Notes: generated by a model from the letters alone, not told the origin. 59,900 bases of DNA from Actinomycetota bacterium (GCA_005790505.1 SXUP01000011.1:1-59900); one strand, 5' to 3'. Positions 24,741 through 34,075 are shown, counted from the stretch's first letter. Program-made: numbers and translations.

Positions 24741-25979
24741 TTACAGCGGCAAATCCCCTGTTGCCTTGCGCGTTGTACCGTTGTCAGTAAAAGCCTTGAT
24801 CGTATTTTCTGCGATGCGCATCTGATGAATTTCGTCAGCACCATCAGCAAAGCGCGCCCACCGCGCGTGTTGCATCATATTGGCGAGTGGTGTGTCAGTG
24901 GAATACCCCAATGCTCCGTGCACCTGGATGGCGCGATCAATAATGCGGTTCAAACTGTTGGCGACAAAATGCTTGGCCATTGATACTTCTGTTCGAAAAT
25001 CATCTCCACGATCAATCTTGTAGGCGGCGTGCAAGACCATTAGTTTGCACTGATACATCTCCATTGCCGAATCTGCAATCATCCACTGCACGCCTTGTTT
25101 TTCGGCCAAATATGAACCATGAGAGTAACGCTTCAGCGATCTGTCGACCATCATGTCTAGGGCCATCTCCGCTTGAGCAATCCACCGCATACAGTGGGCT
25201 AGTCGGGCAGGTCCTAATCGGTATTGACCTAATCGATGTCCGTTGCCTCGTCCGCCCAATATTTGAGAGTCATGAACGCGCAGGTCTTCAATCATGATTT
25301 CGCTGTGACCACCGGGCCCGTGCATCGTCTCAACTTCGCGCACATTGTTCCAGCCCTCCATCGGAAGGTCGATGATGAATGCGGTATTTGCCCCGCGAGA
25401 GCCATCAGGAACGTCCATTTCAGTTCGAGCGATCAAGATCGCAAACTTTGCGCGGTTTGCCCCCGAGATGAACCACTTATGTCCGTTCAGGATCCACTCG
25501 TCACCGTCTTTGACTCCGTTCGTCCGAATCAAAGTCGGATCCGAACCAGCCACCTCGGGCTCAGTCATCGCAAAACATGAGGATGAAACTCCATCACAAA
25601 GAGGCTTGAGGTATTTCTGTTTTTGCTCATCTGTCGCCCAATGCAGCAAAGTGTGCATGTTGCCCTCATCTGGAGCCTGGCAGTTCAACACCCATGGCCC
25701 GACACGAGTTTTTGCTGACTCAGCTTGCACCATTGCCAGCGCAACGTGTCCGAGTCCCATACCACCCCATTCAGGGGGCATGTGAGGAAGCCACAAGCCT
25801 TGCTTCACGGCTTCTTTTCGCAAGCCAATCAATTCTCGAATGTACTTGCCATGATCTTCCGACGCCATTTCTTCACGATGGCCAAATGGCTCAATGGCTG
25901 GGCGAATAGTGTTGTCGACAAAATCACGCACCCGTAGGCGGATCTCTTCATGTTCAGGCGCGAGTGTAAAGTCAATCAT
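24741..25979 (-). CDS. Acyl-CoA dehydrogenase family protein
   Basis: About 412 aa from the ATG at 25979 (MIDFTLAPEHEEIR), which has a GGGGGG Shine-Dalgarno 7 nt upstream; the longer open frame adds 24 unlikely residues. FAD-dependent alpha,beta-dehydrogenation of acyl-CoA. Visible motifs: CFAMTEPEVAGSDPT, NGHKWFISGAN, and the C-terminal QVHGALGYSTDTPLANMMQ with ARWARFADGADEIHQ. The sequence resembles the ACAD10/11-like or FadE-like dehydrogenases. Divergent from menG. Confidence 0.92.
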   Translation of the reverse strand: MIDFTLAPEHEEIRLRVRDFVDNTIRPAIEPFGHREEMASEDHGKYIRELIGLRKEAVKQGLWLPHMPPEWGGMGLGHVALAMVQAESAKTRVGPWVLNCQAPDEGNMHTLLHWATDEQKQKYLKPLCDGVSSSCFAMTEPEVAGSDPTLIRTNGVKDGDEWILNGHKWFISGANRAKFAILIARTEMDVPDGSRGANTAFIIDLPMEGWNNVREVETMHGPGGHSEIMIEDLRVHDSQILGGRGNGHRLGQYRLGPARLAHCMRWIAQAEMALDMMVDRSLKRYSHGSYLAEKQGVQWMIADSAMEMYQCKLMVLHAAYKIDRGDDFRTEVSMAKHFVANSLNRIIDRAIQVHGALGYSTDTPLANMMQHARWARFADGADEIHQMRIAENTIKAFTDNGTTRKATGDLPL

Positions 25980-26068
25980 AATAAAGCCCCCCAAATAAGA
26001 CGCCCTAAGTCTTACGCAATAACAAATAAAGTGACGAGTCCAAGCAGACACTCATCATTTTTGGGCTC

Positions 26069-26074
26069 TAGCCT
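26069..26074 (+). promoter_or_regulatory. Candidate -10 box, leaderless menG
   Basis: TAGCCT ends 7 nt before the GTG at 26082, and no Shine-Dalgarno is present. It supports this GTG as the start. Confidence 0.42.
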
Positions 26075-26081
26075 TTACATC

Positions 26082-26810
26082 GTGAGACCTTCGTCTGATG
26101 AGCCACCCGAAAGCCTCTGGGACCGAGAATCACTTCCCCAAGGTGAAGACAAAGCGCTCATGGTGCAGGCCATGTTTGACAAAATCGCCCCGCGTTACGA
26201 CCTCGTCAACCGCATCATGACTTTCCGACTTGATACAAGATGGCGCAAACGAGCGGTGAAAGATCTCCGTCTGGCGAGCGGAAGCCTTGTTTTAGATCTT
26301 GCTTCGGGCACCGGGGATCTCTGTCTTGAGCTAGCCAAGATGGGACACAACCCAGTTTCTATTGATCTTTCATTTGGCATGTTGTCAAATGACACAAGTG
26401 GAGCGCCACGAATCCAAGCAGACATCTTGCGCTTGCCGTTGGCTGATAGAAGCGTCGATGGAGTCATCTGCGGTTTTGCACTCCGCAATTTGGTGGATCT
26501 ACCACTATTCTTCGCCGAATTATTTCGTGTCGTACGTCCGGGTGGTCGTATTTCCTTGTTAGATGTTGGTGTTCCTAAAAACTGGTTTATTCGTCAAGGT
26601 AATAGCATTTATTTTGGAAAAATTGTTCCCAAGATTGGCGCCTTGCTCTCCGATCGCGCCGCTTATCGCTATCTTCCGCGCAGCGTCTCCTACCTCCCTG
26701 CTTCAGATGTCTTGCTCCAACAAATTGTAAGTGCGGGCTTTGTTGATGCGTCACACCATGATTTATCTGGTGGGCTGACCCAACTTCTGCATGGCACTCG
26801 TAGTATCTAA
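26082..26810 (+). CDS. menG: Demethylmenaquinone methyltransferase
   Basis: C-methylates demethylmenaquinone, the last menaquinone step. About 242 aa from GTG at 26082; earlier in-frame codons would overlap the divergent dehydrogenase. The UbiE/MenG signatures are MFDKIAPRYDLVNRIMTF, DLASGTGDLCLELA (SAM motif I), ADRSVDGVICGFALRNL and the post-motif VVRPGGRISLLDVG. The stop codon overlaps the menF start by one base (TAATG). Confidence 0.93.
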   Translation: MRPSSDEPPESLWDRESLPQGEDKALMVQAMFDKIAPRYDLVNRIMTFRLDTRWRKRAVKDLRLASGSLVLDLASGTGDLCLELAKMGHNPVSIDLSFGMLSNDTSGAPRIQADILRLPLADRSVDGVICGFALRNLVDLPLFFAELFRVVRPGGRISLLDVGVPKNWFIRQGNSIYFGKIVPKIGALLSDRAAYRYLPRSVSYLPASDVLLQQIVSAGFVDASHHDLSGGLTQLLHGTRSI

Positions 26811-28018
26811 TGTTTGCAACCACCCGGCAATTGGACTTTGTTGTTGATCTCAATGACGTCGCACGCGGGGACGGCTTTCTTTTTGTCAGAGATGGAGTAG
26901 GTATTGCAGGCCGCGGGGTTGCCCTCAGAACAACGGAATCACTTGTTATAGAGGCGCTCGCAAACGTCGTACAAGTCGGCTCGCAAACACCAGACCCGAT
27001 TGCTATTGGAGTCATCCCATTTCTCAAATCAGATGAATCATATTTTGTGATACCAAAAATAATTGTGCGCAAACAAAGCACTGGTCACAACACTTTGACA
27101 ATCGTTGCGCTGAGTGAGATTGAGTGCTCTGAACAACACGTCCAGCAAGCAATTGACGACCTTCTGAAAGTCCAAGTCTTGGTTCCATCGGCAAATTCTT
27201 TCACTATTTCACCAATAACGCCGATCAGCACCTACCTTGGGGCTGTCACTGCAGCCCGTGATGCGGTGCGCTCTGGAGTACTCGTAAAAGCCGTCATCGC
27301 ACGAGATATTCTGGTTTCTAGTGACACCGAGATTGACGTGCATAAGTTATTGCTTCGTCTGCGTTCAACTTTTGGCTCTAGCTATCGCTACTCCATTGAC
27401 GGGTTTATCGGCGCCTCCCCTGAATTGCTAGTTGCAGTAGACAACTTGACCGTCACCAGCCATCCCCTCGCTGGCACAACAAGCAGAACTGGCGACCCAA
27501 TCACGGACTCAAAATTGGCAGCAGATTTGCAAGCCAGCGATAAAAATCAAATTGAACATCGAGTTGTTGTCGACATGGTGCACGACACACTGCTGCCATA
27601 TTGTTCTTTTTTGGATTGGCAACCTGAACCTGGCGTTGTTTCTGTTGCCAACGTTCAACATTTGGGCACTGCTGTTGTTGGACAACTCAACAAGCCTGCC
27701 ACACACGTGCTGACATTGGCTCGCGCCCTATGCCCAACACCAGCGCTCGGTGGCTATCCGTCAGCAGAAGCGATTGAGTTCATCACCGCCGTTGAAGGCA
27801 TGAGTCGTGGCAATTACGGAGGCGCAGTGGGATGGATAGATTCTCTCGGAAATGGAACGTGGGCTGTTGCAATTCGCTGCGCGCAACTCAGCAAAGATAA
27901 AAAATCAGCGCGACTCCTGGCTGGAGGGGGCATCGTCGCCAAAAGTGAACCAGAAGCCGAACTGGCCGAAACCCAAGCAAAGTTTCAAGCAATGCTGTCG
28001 GCAATTATCAGACCGTAA
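26810..28018 (+). CDS. menF: Isochorismate synthase
   Basis: 402 aa. Converts chorismate to isochorismate, the entry to menaquinone synthesis. The C-terminal two thirds is the chorismate-binding fold: ASPELLVAVDNLTVTSHPLAGT, Mg-binding EHRVVVDMVHD, TPALGGYPSAEA, GMSRGNYGGAVGWID and the terminal LLAGGGIVAKSEPEAELAET. MenF and EntC have the same fold; menG and menD next door support MenF. Coupled to menG by TAATG and convergent with menD (24-bp gap). Confidence 0.92.
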   Translation: MFATTRQLDFVVDLNDVARGDGFLFVRDGVGIAGRGVALRTTESLVIEALANVVQVGSQTPDPIAIGVIPFLKSDESYFVIPKIIVRKQSTGHNTLTIVALSEIECSEQHVQQAIDDLLKVQVLVPSANSFTISPITPISTYLGAVTAARDAVRSGVLVKAVIARDILVSSDTEIDVHKLLLRLRSTFGSSYRYSIDGFIGASPELLVAVDNLTVTSHPLAGTTSRTGDPITDSKLAADLQASDKNQIEHRVVVDMVHDTLLPYCSFLDWQPEPGVVSVANVQHLGTAVVGQLNKPATHVLTLARALCPTPALGGYPSAEAIEFITAVEGMSRGNYGGAVGWIDSLGNGTWAVAIRCAQLSKDKKSARLLAGGGIVAKSEPEAELAETQAKFQAMLSAIIRP

Positions 28019-28042
28019 CATTTTTTGCACGGGGATTTGCCC

Positions 28043-29731
28043 TTAATTGTTGTGCAACGCGATTGCCACGGATTCATTTAGATCGTCATGTTGAGCCACA
28101 TTGCTGGACCGATCAGTAACTGCCTCAATGACCACGGGGCCACTGTGCTGAAGTTCGGTTCTTAAGTCAGCAAGTGAGGTTACCTGCACGGCCGCAACCC
28201 CGTACGAATGCGCCAGTTTGCAGATGTCAACTGAGTGTGGCGTTCCAAAAATTTGCTCAAATTCCAAATGGTCAAGCACTTGGGCCTGCGGTAAGAAGCT
28301 AAAAATTGACCCACCAGAATTATTCACAACGACTATTCTTAAATCAACATTGCGATCAGCAAGGTTCCATAAGCCATTTGAGTCGTGAATAAAGGCGATG
28401 TCGCCAATCAACAAATAAGTCGGATCAAACGACACCATCGCAATACCAACTGCCGTGCTGACTACTCCGTCGATGCCATTGGCTCCCCGATTGCTGTAGA
28501 GGATGTGACTGTCGTCAGGAGCCCCAAACCATTCGACGTCTCGGATCGGCATGGATGAAGACACCATCAAGGCACCGTTGCGCTCGACTGACACCATCCG
28601 AGCAATCGCAGGTTCGCTCCATTCTGTTGCCAATTTGTCAGATATTGCCTGCTGGGCAAGGTTCTCTGCATCAAGCCAGCCTGTCAACCATGCCGATTTA
28701 GTCGACGGTGTTACTTGTGCTAGCAAAGCGGTGAAAAATGCTTCAATGTCTGCGGTGATATTGAGGGTTACTGATTTTTCGGCATTAAAAATACGGGCAT
28801 CAGGACTTATTTGAATAACTGCAACATTGCAGGCCGAGATCCATTGGCTCAATATCTTTGATGCTGGTGGTTCGCCGATGCGAATAATAATTTCTGGTCG
28901 ATGAGCATCGACAAAATCTCCGACACGGAGCAGAGAATCAAATGCAACAACTGACGGCCACCGAGGTGAGCGTAGTCCGCTTCGAGGGTCCGCCAAGATT
29001 GGCCATTCCAACAACCCTGCCAGTTGACCGACCGCCGTAGTCGAACCTTTTCCTGCAATAAATACTCCCTGCTTGCCTGCGATCATTTTTACTAATTGTT
29101 GGAGGTCTGAACTATTTGTCTCTTCTGGTGAGTTTTGCGATTGCAGTTGCTCAAGTGATGGGACTTGCTCACTCGCTGGCAGCTCGCCCACTTCTCCAAG
29201 CAAGGGCTCCCGAAATGGCAAATTGAGGTGCACAGGGCCAGGCAACGCACCAACCGACATGGCAAAGGCTCGCCTCGCAAGTGCGCGCCAATTTGGCGAA
29301 TCCTGCTCCGATGGCACTTGGACAGCGAAGAACTCCCGCACCGCCGAACCATACAAATTGACTTGATCAATTGTCTGAGGTGCACCGAGACCATGAAGTT
29401 CAGGTGGTCGATCGGCGGTGCACACAATCAATGGCACTGCGCTTTGATGTGCCTCTACAACGGCGGCATGAAAGTGCGTTGCCGCGGTGCCTGATGTACA
29501 GAGCAACACTGCTGGCACGCCGAGGGCCAAACCCACTCCGAGGGCGGCAAATGACGCGGATCTCTCATCATGAAAAATATGTACATCAATCTTGGGGTTT
29601 CTGAGCAGTGCCACGGCTAACGGAGTGCTACGCGACCCCGGCGCCAAAATGGCAGTAGTCAATCCACTCCGCTGCCATTCATCAACAATCGTGGCACAGA
29701 AGGTGGCTGCGGCGTCCCCGAATGCGTTCAT
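28043..29731 (-). CDS. menD: MenD, SEPHCHC synthase
   Basis: 562 aa thiamine-diphosphate enzyme joining isochorismate and 2-oxoglutarate. N-terminal LAPGSRSTPLAVAL, ThDP glutamate in HDERSASFAALGVG, TSGTAATHFHAAVVEAH, TADRPPELHG, and the C-terminal ThDP/metal site GDIAFIHDSNGLWN with NNSGGSIFSFLPQ. Convergent with menF and divergent from the DsbA-like gene (18 bp between the starts), so the two promoters must overlap the opposite coding sequence. Confidence 0.96.
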   Translation of the reverse strand: MNAFGDAAATFCATIVDEWQRSGLTTAILAPGSRSTPLAVALLRNPKIDVHIFHDERSASFAALGVGLALGVPAVLLCTSGTAATHFHAAVVEAHQSAVPLIVCTADRPPELHGLGAPQTIDQVNLYGSAVREFFAVQVPSEQDSPNWRALARRAFAMSVGALPGPVHLNLPFREPLLGEVGELPASEQVPSLEQLQSQNSPEETNSSDLQQLVKMIAGKQGVFIAGKGSTTAVGQLAGLLEWPILADPRSGLRSPRWPSVVAFDSLLRVGDFVDAHRPEIIIRIGEPPASKILSQWISACNVAVIQISPDARIFNAEKSVTLNITADIEAFFTALLAQVTPSTKSAWLTGWLDAENLAQQAISDKLATEWSEPAIARMVSVERNGALMVSSSMPIRDVEWFGAPDDSHILYSNRGANGIDGVVSTAVGIAMVSFDPTYLLIGDIAFIHDSNGLWNLADRNVDLRIVVVNNSGGSIFSFLPQAQVLDHLEFEQIFGTPHSVDICKLAHSYGVAAVQVTSLADLRTELQHSGPVVIEAVTDRSSNVAQHDDLNESVAIALHNN

Positions 29732-29736
29732 TGCTC

Positions 29737-29742
29737 TATCGT
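29737..29742 (+). promoter_or_regulatory. Candidate -10 box, leaderless frnE-like gene
   Basis: TATCGT ends 7 nt before the ATG at 29750. This favours that ATG over the GTG three codons earlier, which overlaps the box. Confidence 0.42.
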
Positions 29743-29749
29743 GTCATTC

Positions 29750-30403
29750 ATGATTGTTGATATCTGGTCCGATGTGGTCTGCCCATGGTGCTTTATTGGA
29801 AAACGCCAATTTGAAACTGCTATTGACAATTTACGAGCAAAAGGAAACACCACTCCTATTGAGATTAGATTTCGGGCGTATCAACTCGACCCAACAGCAC
29901 CAATTGGCACAACAACCCCAGCAATAGATGGTTATGCCCGCAAGTTTGGGGGCCAGGCACAAGCTCGCAAAATTATCGACCATGTCAGTGCAGCCGCAGC
30001 AGCAGTTGGTATTGATTTTCAGATGGATAGAGCACAGCGAGCCAACACGCTGCTCTCCCACCGCGCGATTCATTACGCCTACATCAAGCATGGTTCGATG
30101 GTTCAATCTCTTCTTAAAGAGCGCCTGATGAAGGCGTACTTTATTGACGGGCTCAATGTCGGGGATGCAGAGGTCGTCGCAGATTGCGGCGAGCAATGTG
30201 GCATGAACCGTGATGAACTCAGCCAGTGGCTCGGGACAAAGCAAGGTATTGAGGAGGTTCTTGATGAGATCCAAAGTGCAGCCATGCATGACATCACTGC
30301 AGTTCCGTCATTCGTCATCAATGACCAGTTTCTGATCCCAGGATCACAAGACCCGTCAACATTTGAGATTTTAATCGAGCGAATTCTTTCGCGACAAACA
30401 TGA
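29750..30403 (+). CDS. DsbA-family oxidoreductase, FrnE-like
   Basis: About 217 aa. A thioredoxin fold with the redox motif CPWC in WSDVVCPWCFIGKR, an inserted helical domain (about 60-170) and a cis-Pro strand ITAVPSFVINDQFLIPGSQ. These features match the cytoplasmic FrnE/2-hydroxychromene-2-carboxylate isomerase-like branch of DsbA proteins; no signal peptide is visible. The final TGA overlaps the menH start in ATGA, so the two are translated together. A role in menaquinone or redox metabolism is only suggested by context. Two extra Cys (DCGEQC) lie near the C-terminal third. Confidence 0.88.
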   Translation: MIVDIWSDVVCPWCFIGKRQFETAIDNLRAKGNTTPIEIRFRAYQLDPTAPIGTTTPAIDGYARKFGGQAQARKIIDHVSAAAAAVGIDFQMDRAQRANTLLSHRAIHYAYIKHGSMVQSLLKERLMKAYFIDGLNVGDAEVVADCGEQCGMNRDELSQWLGTKQGIEEVLDEIQSAAMHDITAVPSFVINDQFLIPGSQDPSTFEILIERILSRQT

Positions 30404-31152
30404 CAATTTTTATGTCTCGAGATGGGAATGGGGAGAACCTTTGCCTATTGCATGGATTTACCCAAACTCATGAGTCATGGCAGACGCTCAGGGAGAGCTT
30501 GAATCGAACTTACAAGACAATCGCCCCGGATTTGCCCGGTCACGGAAAATCAGCAAATGGAACCCTCTCGGTCAGCGAAATTGCCGATGAAATAGTTTCA
30601 GCGGTCAATGAACCCACGGTATTCGTTGGTTATTCGTTTGGCGCACGCATCGCGTTACATATTGCCCTGCAACATCCTGCTCTCACGCGCGCGCTGGTGC
30701 TGGTAAGTGCGACTGCAGGTTTAGAAGACCCAAAGATTCGCCAAGATCGCCTCAGGTCCGATCAGGCTCTCGCAGAGCGGATCGTCGCAATCGGAGTAGA
30801 GGCCTTTGTAGATGAATGGTTGGCTCAGGAACTGTTTGCAACTCTGACACCCCAGAACAATCAACGTTCAATCCGTCTGAGCAACACAGTTGATGGTCTT
30901 GCAGAGTCCCTTCGTCACGCAGGAACAGGATCTCAAGAATCATTGTGGGAGAGACTCAACGATATCGGTTGCCCGACCCTGCTCGTTGTCGGCGAAAAAG
31001 ACCCGAAGTTTGTGGCCCTCGCTCAACGACTTCACATCAATTTAATTCGCTCTGAATTAGTTGTTCTCAATTCAGGTCACAGCGTTCACCTAGAACGACC
31101 ACAAGAATTTCTGGAATTACTAGATGACTTTCTTGGGCGACTACATCGCTAA
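30400..31152 (+). CDS. menH: Alpha/beta hydrolase, probable SHCHC synthase MenH
   Basis: 250 aa. Alpha/beta-hydrolase with oxyanion motif LLHGFTQTHESW, APDLPGHGKS, nucleophile Ser in VGYSFGARIAL, acid Asp in GEKDPKF and His in NSGHSVHLERP. MenH eliminates pyruvate from SEPHCHC; the HGFTQ and GHGKS segments and the men-gene context favour MenH over a generic esterase. ATGA overlap with the DsbA-like gene; its 3' end overlaps convergent menA by 12 nt. Confidence 0.85.
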   Translation: MTIFMSRDGNGENLCLLHGFTQTHESWQTLRESLNRTYKTIAPDLPGHGKSANGTLSVSEIADEIVSAVNEPTVFVGYSFGARIALHIALQHPALTRALVLVSATAGLEDPKIRQDRLRSDQALAERIVAIGVEAFVDEWLAQELFATLTPQNNQRSIRLSNTVDGLAESLRHAGTGSQESLWERLNDIGCPTLLVVGEKDPKFVALAQRLHINLIRSELVVLNSGHSVHLERPQEFLELLDDFLGRLHR

Positions 31153-32049
31153 AGCAATACCGGCCGCAAAACTTGCACCAAAAATAATCTGTGCCTTGCC
31201 TGTTGCCCCTAAAACGGGGATTAGGTTCTGTCCGATCGCCCCACTGCGCACCGTCTTTATTGGGGACCAAGAAGCTACCACTCCCAACAACCCAGCCAAG
31301 GCCGCGGGCGATGTACGAATCGCAACTAGCAGAACAACGATCAAGGCCACAACAAATAACAATACGAATAAATGCCGTGTGTTTGCATCACCAATTCGCA
31401 CTGCTAATGTGCGTTTTCTTGCGACTGTATCGCCTGGGATATCTCGCAAGTTGTTAACAACAAGCAATGAACACGCGTAACACCCAACTCCAATCGAAGC
31501 CAACGCGCTTGTCCATATTGCTTCACCTGATGCTTTTGCAGTCAATACATAGGTGCTGCCCACAGTGGCAACGACACCGAAGAAAAGAAAGACAAAAACT
31601 TCTCCAAATCCTGCATAGCCGTATGGTCGCGGTCCGCCTGTATAGGTCCAGGCTGCAATTACCGCGCAGAGACCGACAACTATCAACCACCATGAGACGA
31701 CAATCGCCAAAATCAATCCTGCGACCATGGCAACCATCAACGACAAAAAGGCCGCTTTTTTAACTTGCTGAGCAGATTTTGTCTTGGAAGCCACAAGACG
31801 TAGTGGCCCCACACGCACATCATCAGTACCACGGATTCCGTCACTGTAATCATTTGCAAAATTGACCCCTATTTGCAATGCCACACTGACAAGCAGCGCA
31901 AGCCCTGCCCTCCACCACACAGCATCTGAACCAACAGCAGTTGCCGCACCAACAGCGACGGGAACAACGGCAGCCCCCAAAGTGCGTGGCCGCGAGCCGA
32001 TAATCCATGCTTTCGCCCCTGAAGATGAACTTGATTCAACGGGCTCCAT
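31141..32049 (-). CDS. menA: 1,4-dihydroxy-2-naphthoate polyprenyltransferase
   Basis: 302 aa UbiA-superfamily membrane enzyme that prenylates dihydroxynaphthoate. Two aspartate-rich motifs are present: NFANDYSDGIRGTD and NNLRDIPGD. Eight or nine hydrophobic helices can be traced (for example FLSLMVAMVAGLILAIVV and HLFVLLFVVALIVVLL). The last 12 nt overlap menH from the other strand. Divergent from menE. Confidence 0.95.
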   Translation of the reverse strand: MEPVESSSSSGAKAWIIGSRPRTLGAAVVPVAVGAATAVGSDAVWWRAGLALLVSVALQIGVNFANDYSDGIRGTDDVRVGPLRLVASKTKSAQQVKKAAFLSLMVAMVAGLILAIVVSWWLIVVGLCAVIAAWTYTGGPRPYGYAGFGEVFVFLFFGVVATVGSTYVLTAKASGEAIWTSALASIGVGCYACSLLVVNNLRDIPGDTVARKRTLAVRIGDANTRHLFVLLFVVALIVVLLVAIRTSPAALAGLLGVVASWSPIKTVRSGAIGQNLIPVLGATGKAQIIFGASFAAGIALAM

Positions 32050-32096
32050 ATTGACCAGTGTTTCATCTGCAATAGTCGCAAAGCGTCACTGAGCCC

Positions 32097-32102
32097 TACG
32101 CT
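32097..32102 (+). promoter_or_regulatory. Candidate -10 box, leaderless menE
   Basis: TACGCT ends 7 nt before the GTG at 32110. No Shine-Dalgarno is present. Confidence 0.4.
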
Positions 32103-32109
32103 ACGGATT

Positions 32110-33213
32110 GTGAATGAATTGGTCTGTCTTGATCTGCCTGCCGGACCATCCTTTGTTGAACAGATCAATCGTGCATGGGATATGGGTGACGCGGTATTTC
32201 CGCTTGATCAGCGTCTTCCCGAAACATTGCGTCAACGGGTTCTGGACTCAGTTGCACCAACAGTCGTTGTGTCTGCATCTGGGGAACGAACTAAACTACC
32301 TGGTCGCCCGACCGAGCCCGGTGATGCCGTCGTTGTAGCCACAAGTGGCAGTACCGGAGAACCTCGGGGAGTTGTACTCACACACACAGCAATCCAAGCC
32401 AGTGCAAGCGCAACGAGTGCGCGCCTCGGCGTGACAGACGCCGACACTTGGCTAGCTTGTCTTCCGCTCTCCCATGTTGGTGGACTGAGTGTTGTGCTGC
32501 GCTCAATTCTTTTTGGCACCGCAGTTCAAGTTGCTCCAAGTTTCTCAGTTGATATCTATGATTCATCCGCCAGACAAGGATGCACCCTCGTTTCGTTGGT
32601 CTCTACAGCCCTCCTGCGGATAGATCCATCTAAATATCGGAAGATTCTCTTGGGCGGATCACCTCCACCGATTCAACTCCCTGACAATGTAGTTACCACT
32701 TATGGTCTCACTGAGACAGGCAGTGGTGTCGTTTACGATGGTCGCCCACTTGACGGAGTCGATATCCGTATCGTCGACCAAGAAATACAACTTCGCTGTC
32801 CGATGATGATGCGCCAGTACCGAGATGGCAGTTCATCTCTTACTACTGATGGCTGGTTGCCAACCGGTGATCTTGGATTTTTTGAAAACGAACTTCTGTG
32901 CGTAAGCGGCAGAAGGTCAGATCTAATTGTTTCTGGGGGAGAAAACATCTGGCCTCATGTAGTTGAGCAATCCCTCTCGACGTGCGATGCCATCATTGAT
33001 GTTTGCGTCACTGCAACAGTCGACCCAGAGTGGGGTCAAGTCGTTACAGCATGGGTGGTCTCAAGCAATGACCGTCCATCCCTCAAACAACTGCGTGATC
33101 ACGTAAAAGAAACTCTTCCTGCTTTTTGTGCACCACGTCTATTGCACTTTGTCGATGTAATCCCTCGCACTTCACTTGGTAAACCAATCCGTTCACTACT
33201 CAAAAATACTTAG
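32110..33213 (+). CDS. menE: o-Succinylbenzoate-CoA ligase
   Basis: 367 aa ANL ligase that activates o-succinylbenzoate. P-loop VATSGSTGEPRGVVLTH, YGLTETGSG (A5), PTGDLG, GRRSDLIVSGGENIWP and catalytic Lys in RTSLGKPIR. It is shorter than a typical acyl-CoA ligase because the N-terminal lobe is reduced, as in other compact actinobacterial MenE proteins. Context with menG, F, D, H and A supports MenE over other ligases. GTG start. menB and menC are not in the window. Confidence 0.87.
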   Translation: MNELVCLDLPAGPSFVEQINRAWDMGDAVFPLDQRLPETLRQRVLDSVAPTVVVSASGERTKLPGRPTEPGDAVVVATSGSTGEPRGVVLTHTAIQASASATSARLGVTDADTWLACLPLSHVGGLSVVLRSILFGTAVQVAPSFSVDIYDSSARQGCTLVSLVSTALLRIDPSKYRKILLGGSPPPIQLPDNVVTTYGLTETGSGVVYDGRPLDGVDIRIVDQEIQLRCPMMMRQYRDGSSSLTTDGWLPTGDLGFFENELLCVSGRRSDLIVSGGENIWPHVVEQSLSTCDAIIDVCVTATVDPEWGQVVTAWVVSSNDRPSLKQLRDHVKETLPAFCAPRLLHFVDVIPRTSLGKPIRSLLKNT

Positions 33214-33269
33214 TCTCCGAAGAGCGTCTCCACATGGCTGATGCACGATTGTCGGAACTGACGCGCTAA

Positions 33270-34010
33270 TCACTCGCCAGTTTTGGTTCCTGCTCCGCCG
33301 TCAATTACGTATGTTTCGCCGGTAATCCAATTCCCTGCATCTGAAACCATAAATGTTGCCAAATTGGCGATGTCCTGGGGCTCCCCAAGACGTCTCGTCG
33401 GCAGGGCTGCGGCAAGTTTGTCCCCAAAATTATCCACCAAATAACTCGCGAAATCAGTCTTCACCAGCCCGGGTGCAATCCCGACCACCCGCGTCGGACC
33501 TATCTCTCCTGCCAACTGCATTGTGTAATGAATCATTGCCGCCTTCGTCAGATTGTAAATTCCCAAATTACCGCCAGCCCTGACTCCACCAACTGAGGCG
33601 ATATTCAAAATCACGCCAGGTTTTTGTTTCATCGCCTGTTGATACGCAGCCTGACTCCAAAAAATTGGTGCTTTTAGATTGACTTGGAATGTCTTGTCAT
33701 AGCGACCCTCATCTACTTCCATTGTTGGTCCCAGATAGGGATTAGTTGCTGCATTGTTGACCAAAATATCAAGTCCCCCAAAGAGCGCTATCGTCTTTGC
33801 AATCGTTTCTTGGGCTGCTTCCAAACTACCGACATTGGCCTGACAGATCGCCACCTCACCTTTTATGCCCTCTATCGCACTTTTATCGATCTTGCGCGAC
33901 ACCATCATCACCTTGGCTCCAGACTCAGCGAATGATTTAGCGATCGCCAAGCCGATTCCACGCGACGCACCTGTCACCAACGCAACTTTACCCGTCAACG
34001 AAATTTCCAT
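33270..34010 (-). CDS. SDR family oxidoreductase
   Basis: 246 aa NAD(P)-dependent short-chain dehydrogenase. TGASRGIG cofactor loop, VNNAATNPY, catalytic Ser in NIASVGGV, YNLTK (Tyr, Lys), and the end TGETYVIDGGAGT. It looks like a FabG-related classical SDR; the substrate is not identifiable. A TAATCT box 6 nt before the ATG suggests a leaderless transcript. It stands alone, convergent with menE. Confidence 0.9.
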   Translation of the reverse strand: MEISLTGKVALVTGASRGIGLAIAKSFAESGAKVMMVSRKIDKSAIEGIKGEVAICQANVGSLEAAQETIAKTIALFGGLDILVNNAATNPYLGPTMEVDEGRYDKTFQVNLKAPIFWSQAAYQQAMKQKPGVILNIASVGGVRAGGNLGIYNLTKAAMIHYTMQLAGEIGPTRVVGIAPGLVKTDFASYLVDNFGDKLAAALPTRRLGEPQDIANLATFMVSDAGNWITGETYVIDGGAGTKTGE

Positions 34011-34016
34011 AGGGCG

Positions 34017-34022
34017 AGATTA
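34017..34022 (-). promoter_or_regulatory. Candidate -10 box, leaderless SDR gene
   Basis: TAATCT (within GATAATCT) ends 6 nt before the ATG at 34010. No Shine-Dalgarno is visible. Confidence 0.45.
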
Positions 34023-34075
34023 TCGGCAACCCATTACAAGCCTCTAGTTGTAAAATTTTGTTAAGGAATCGTGTC

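Noticed and set aside
25950-26081. Longer N terminus for menG
   Set aside because: It overlaps the start region of the divergent acyl-CoA dehydrogenase and is not MenG-like; the GTG at 26082 has a box 7 nt upstream.
32110-33213. MenE thought truncated
   Set aside because: It has complete P-loop, A5, lid and catalytic Lys motifs; compact MenE proteins are known.
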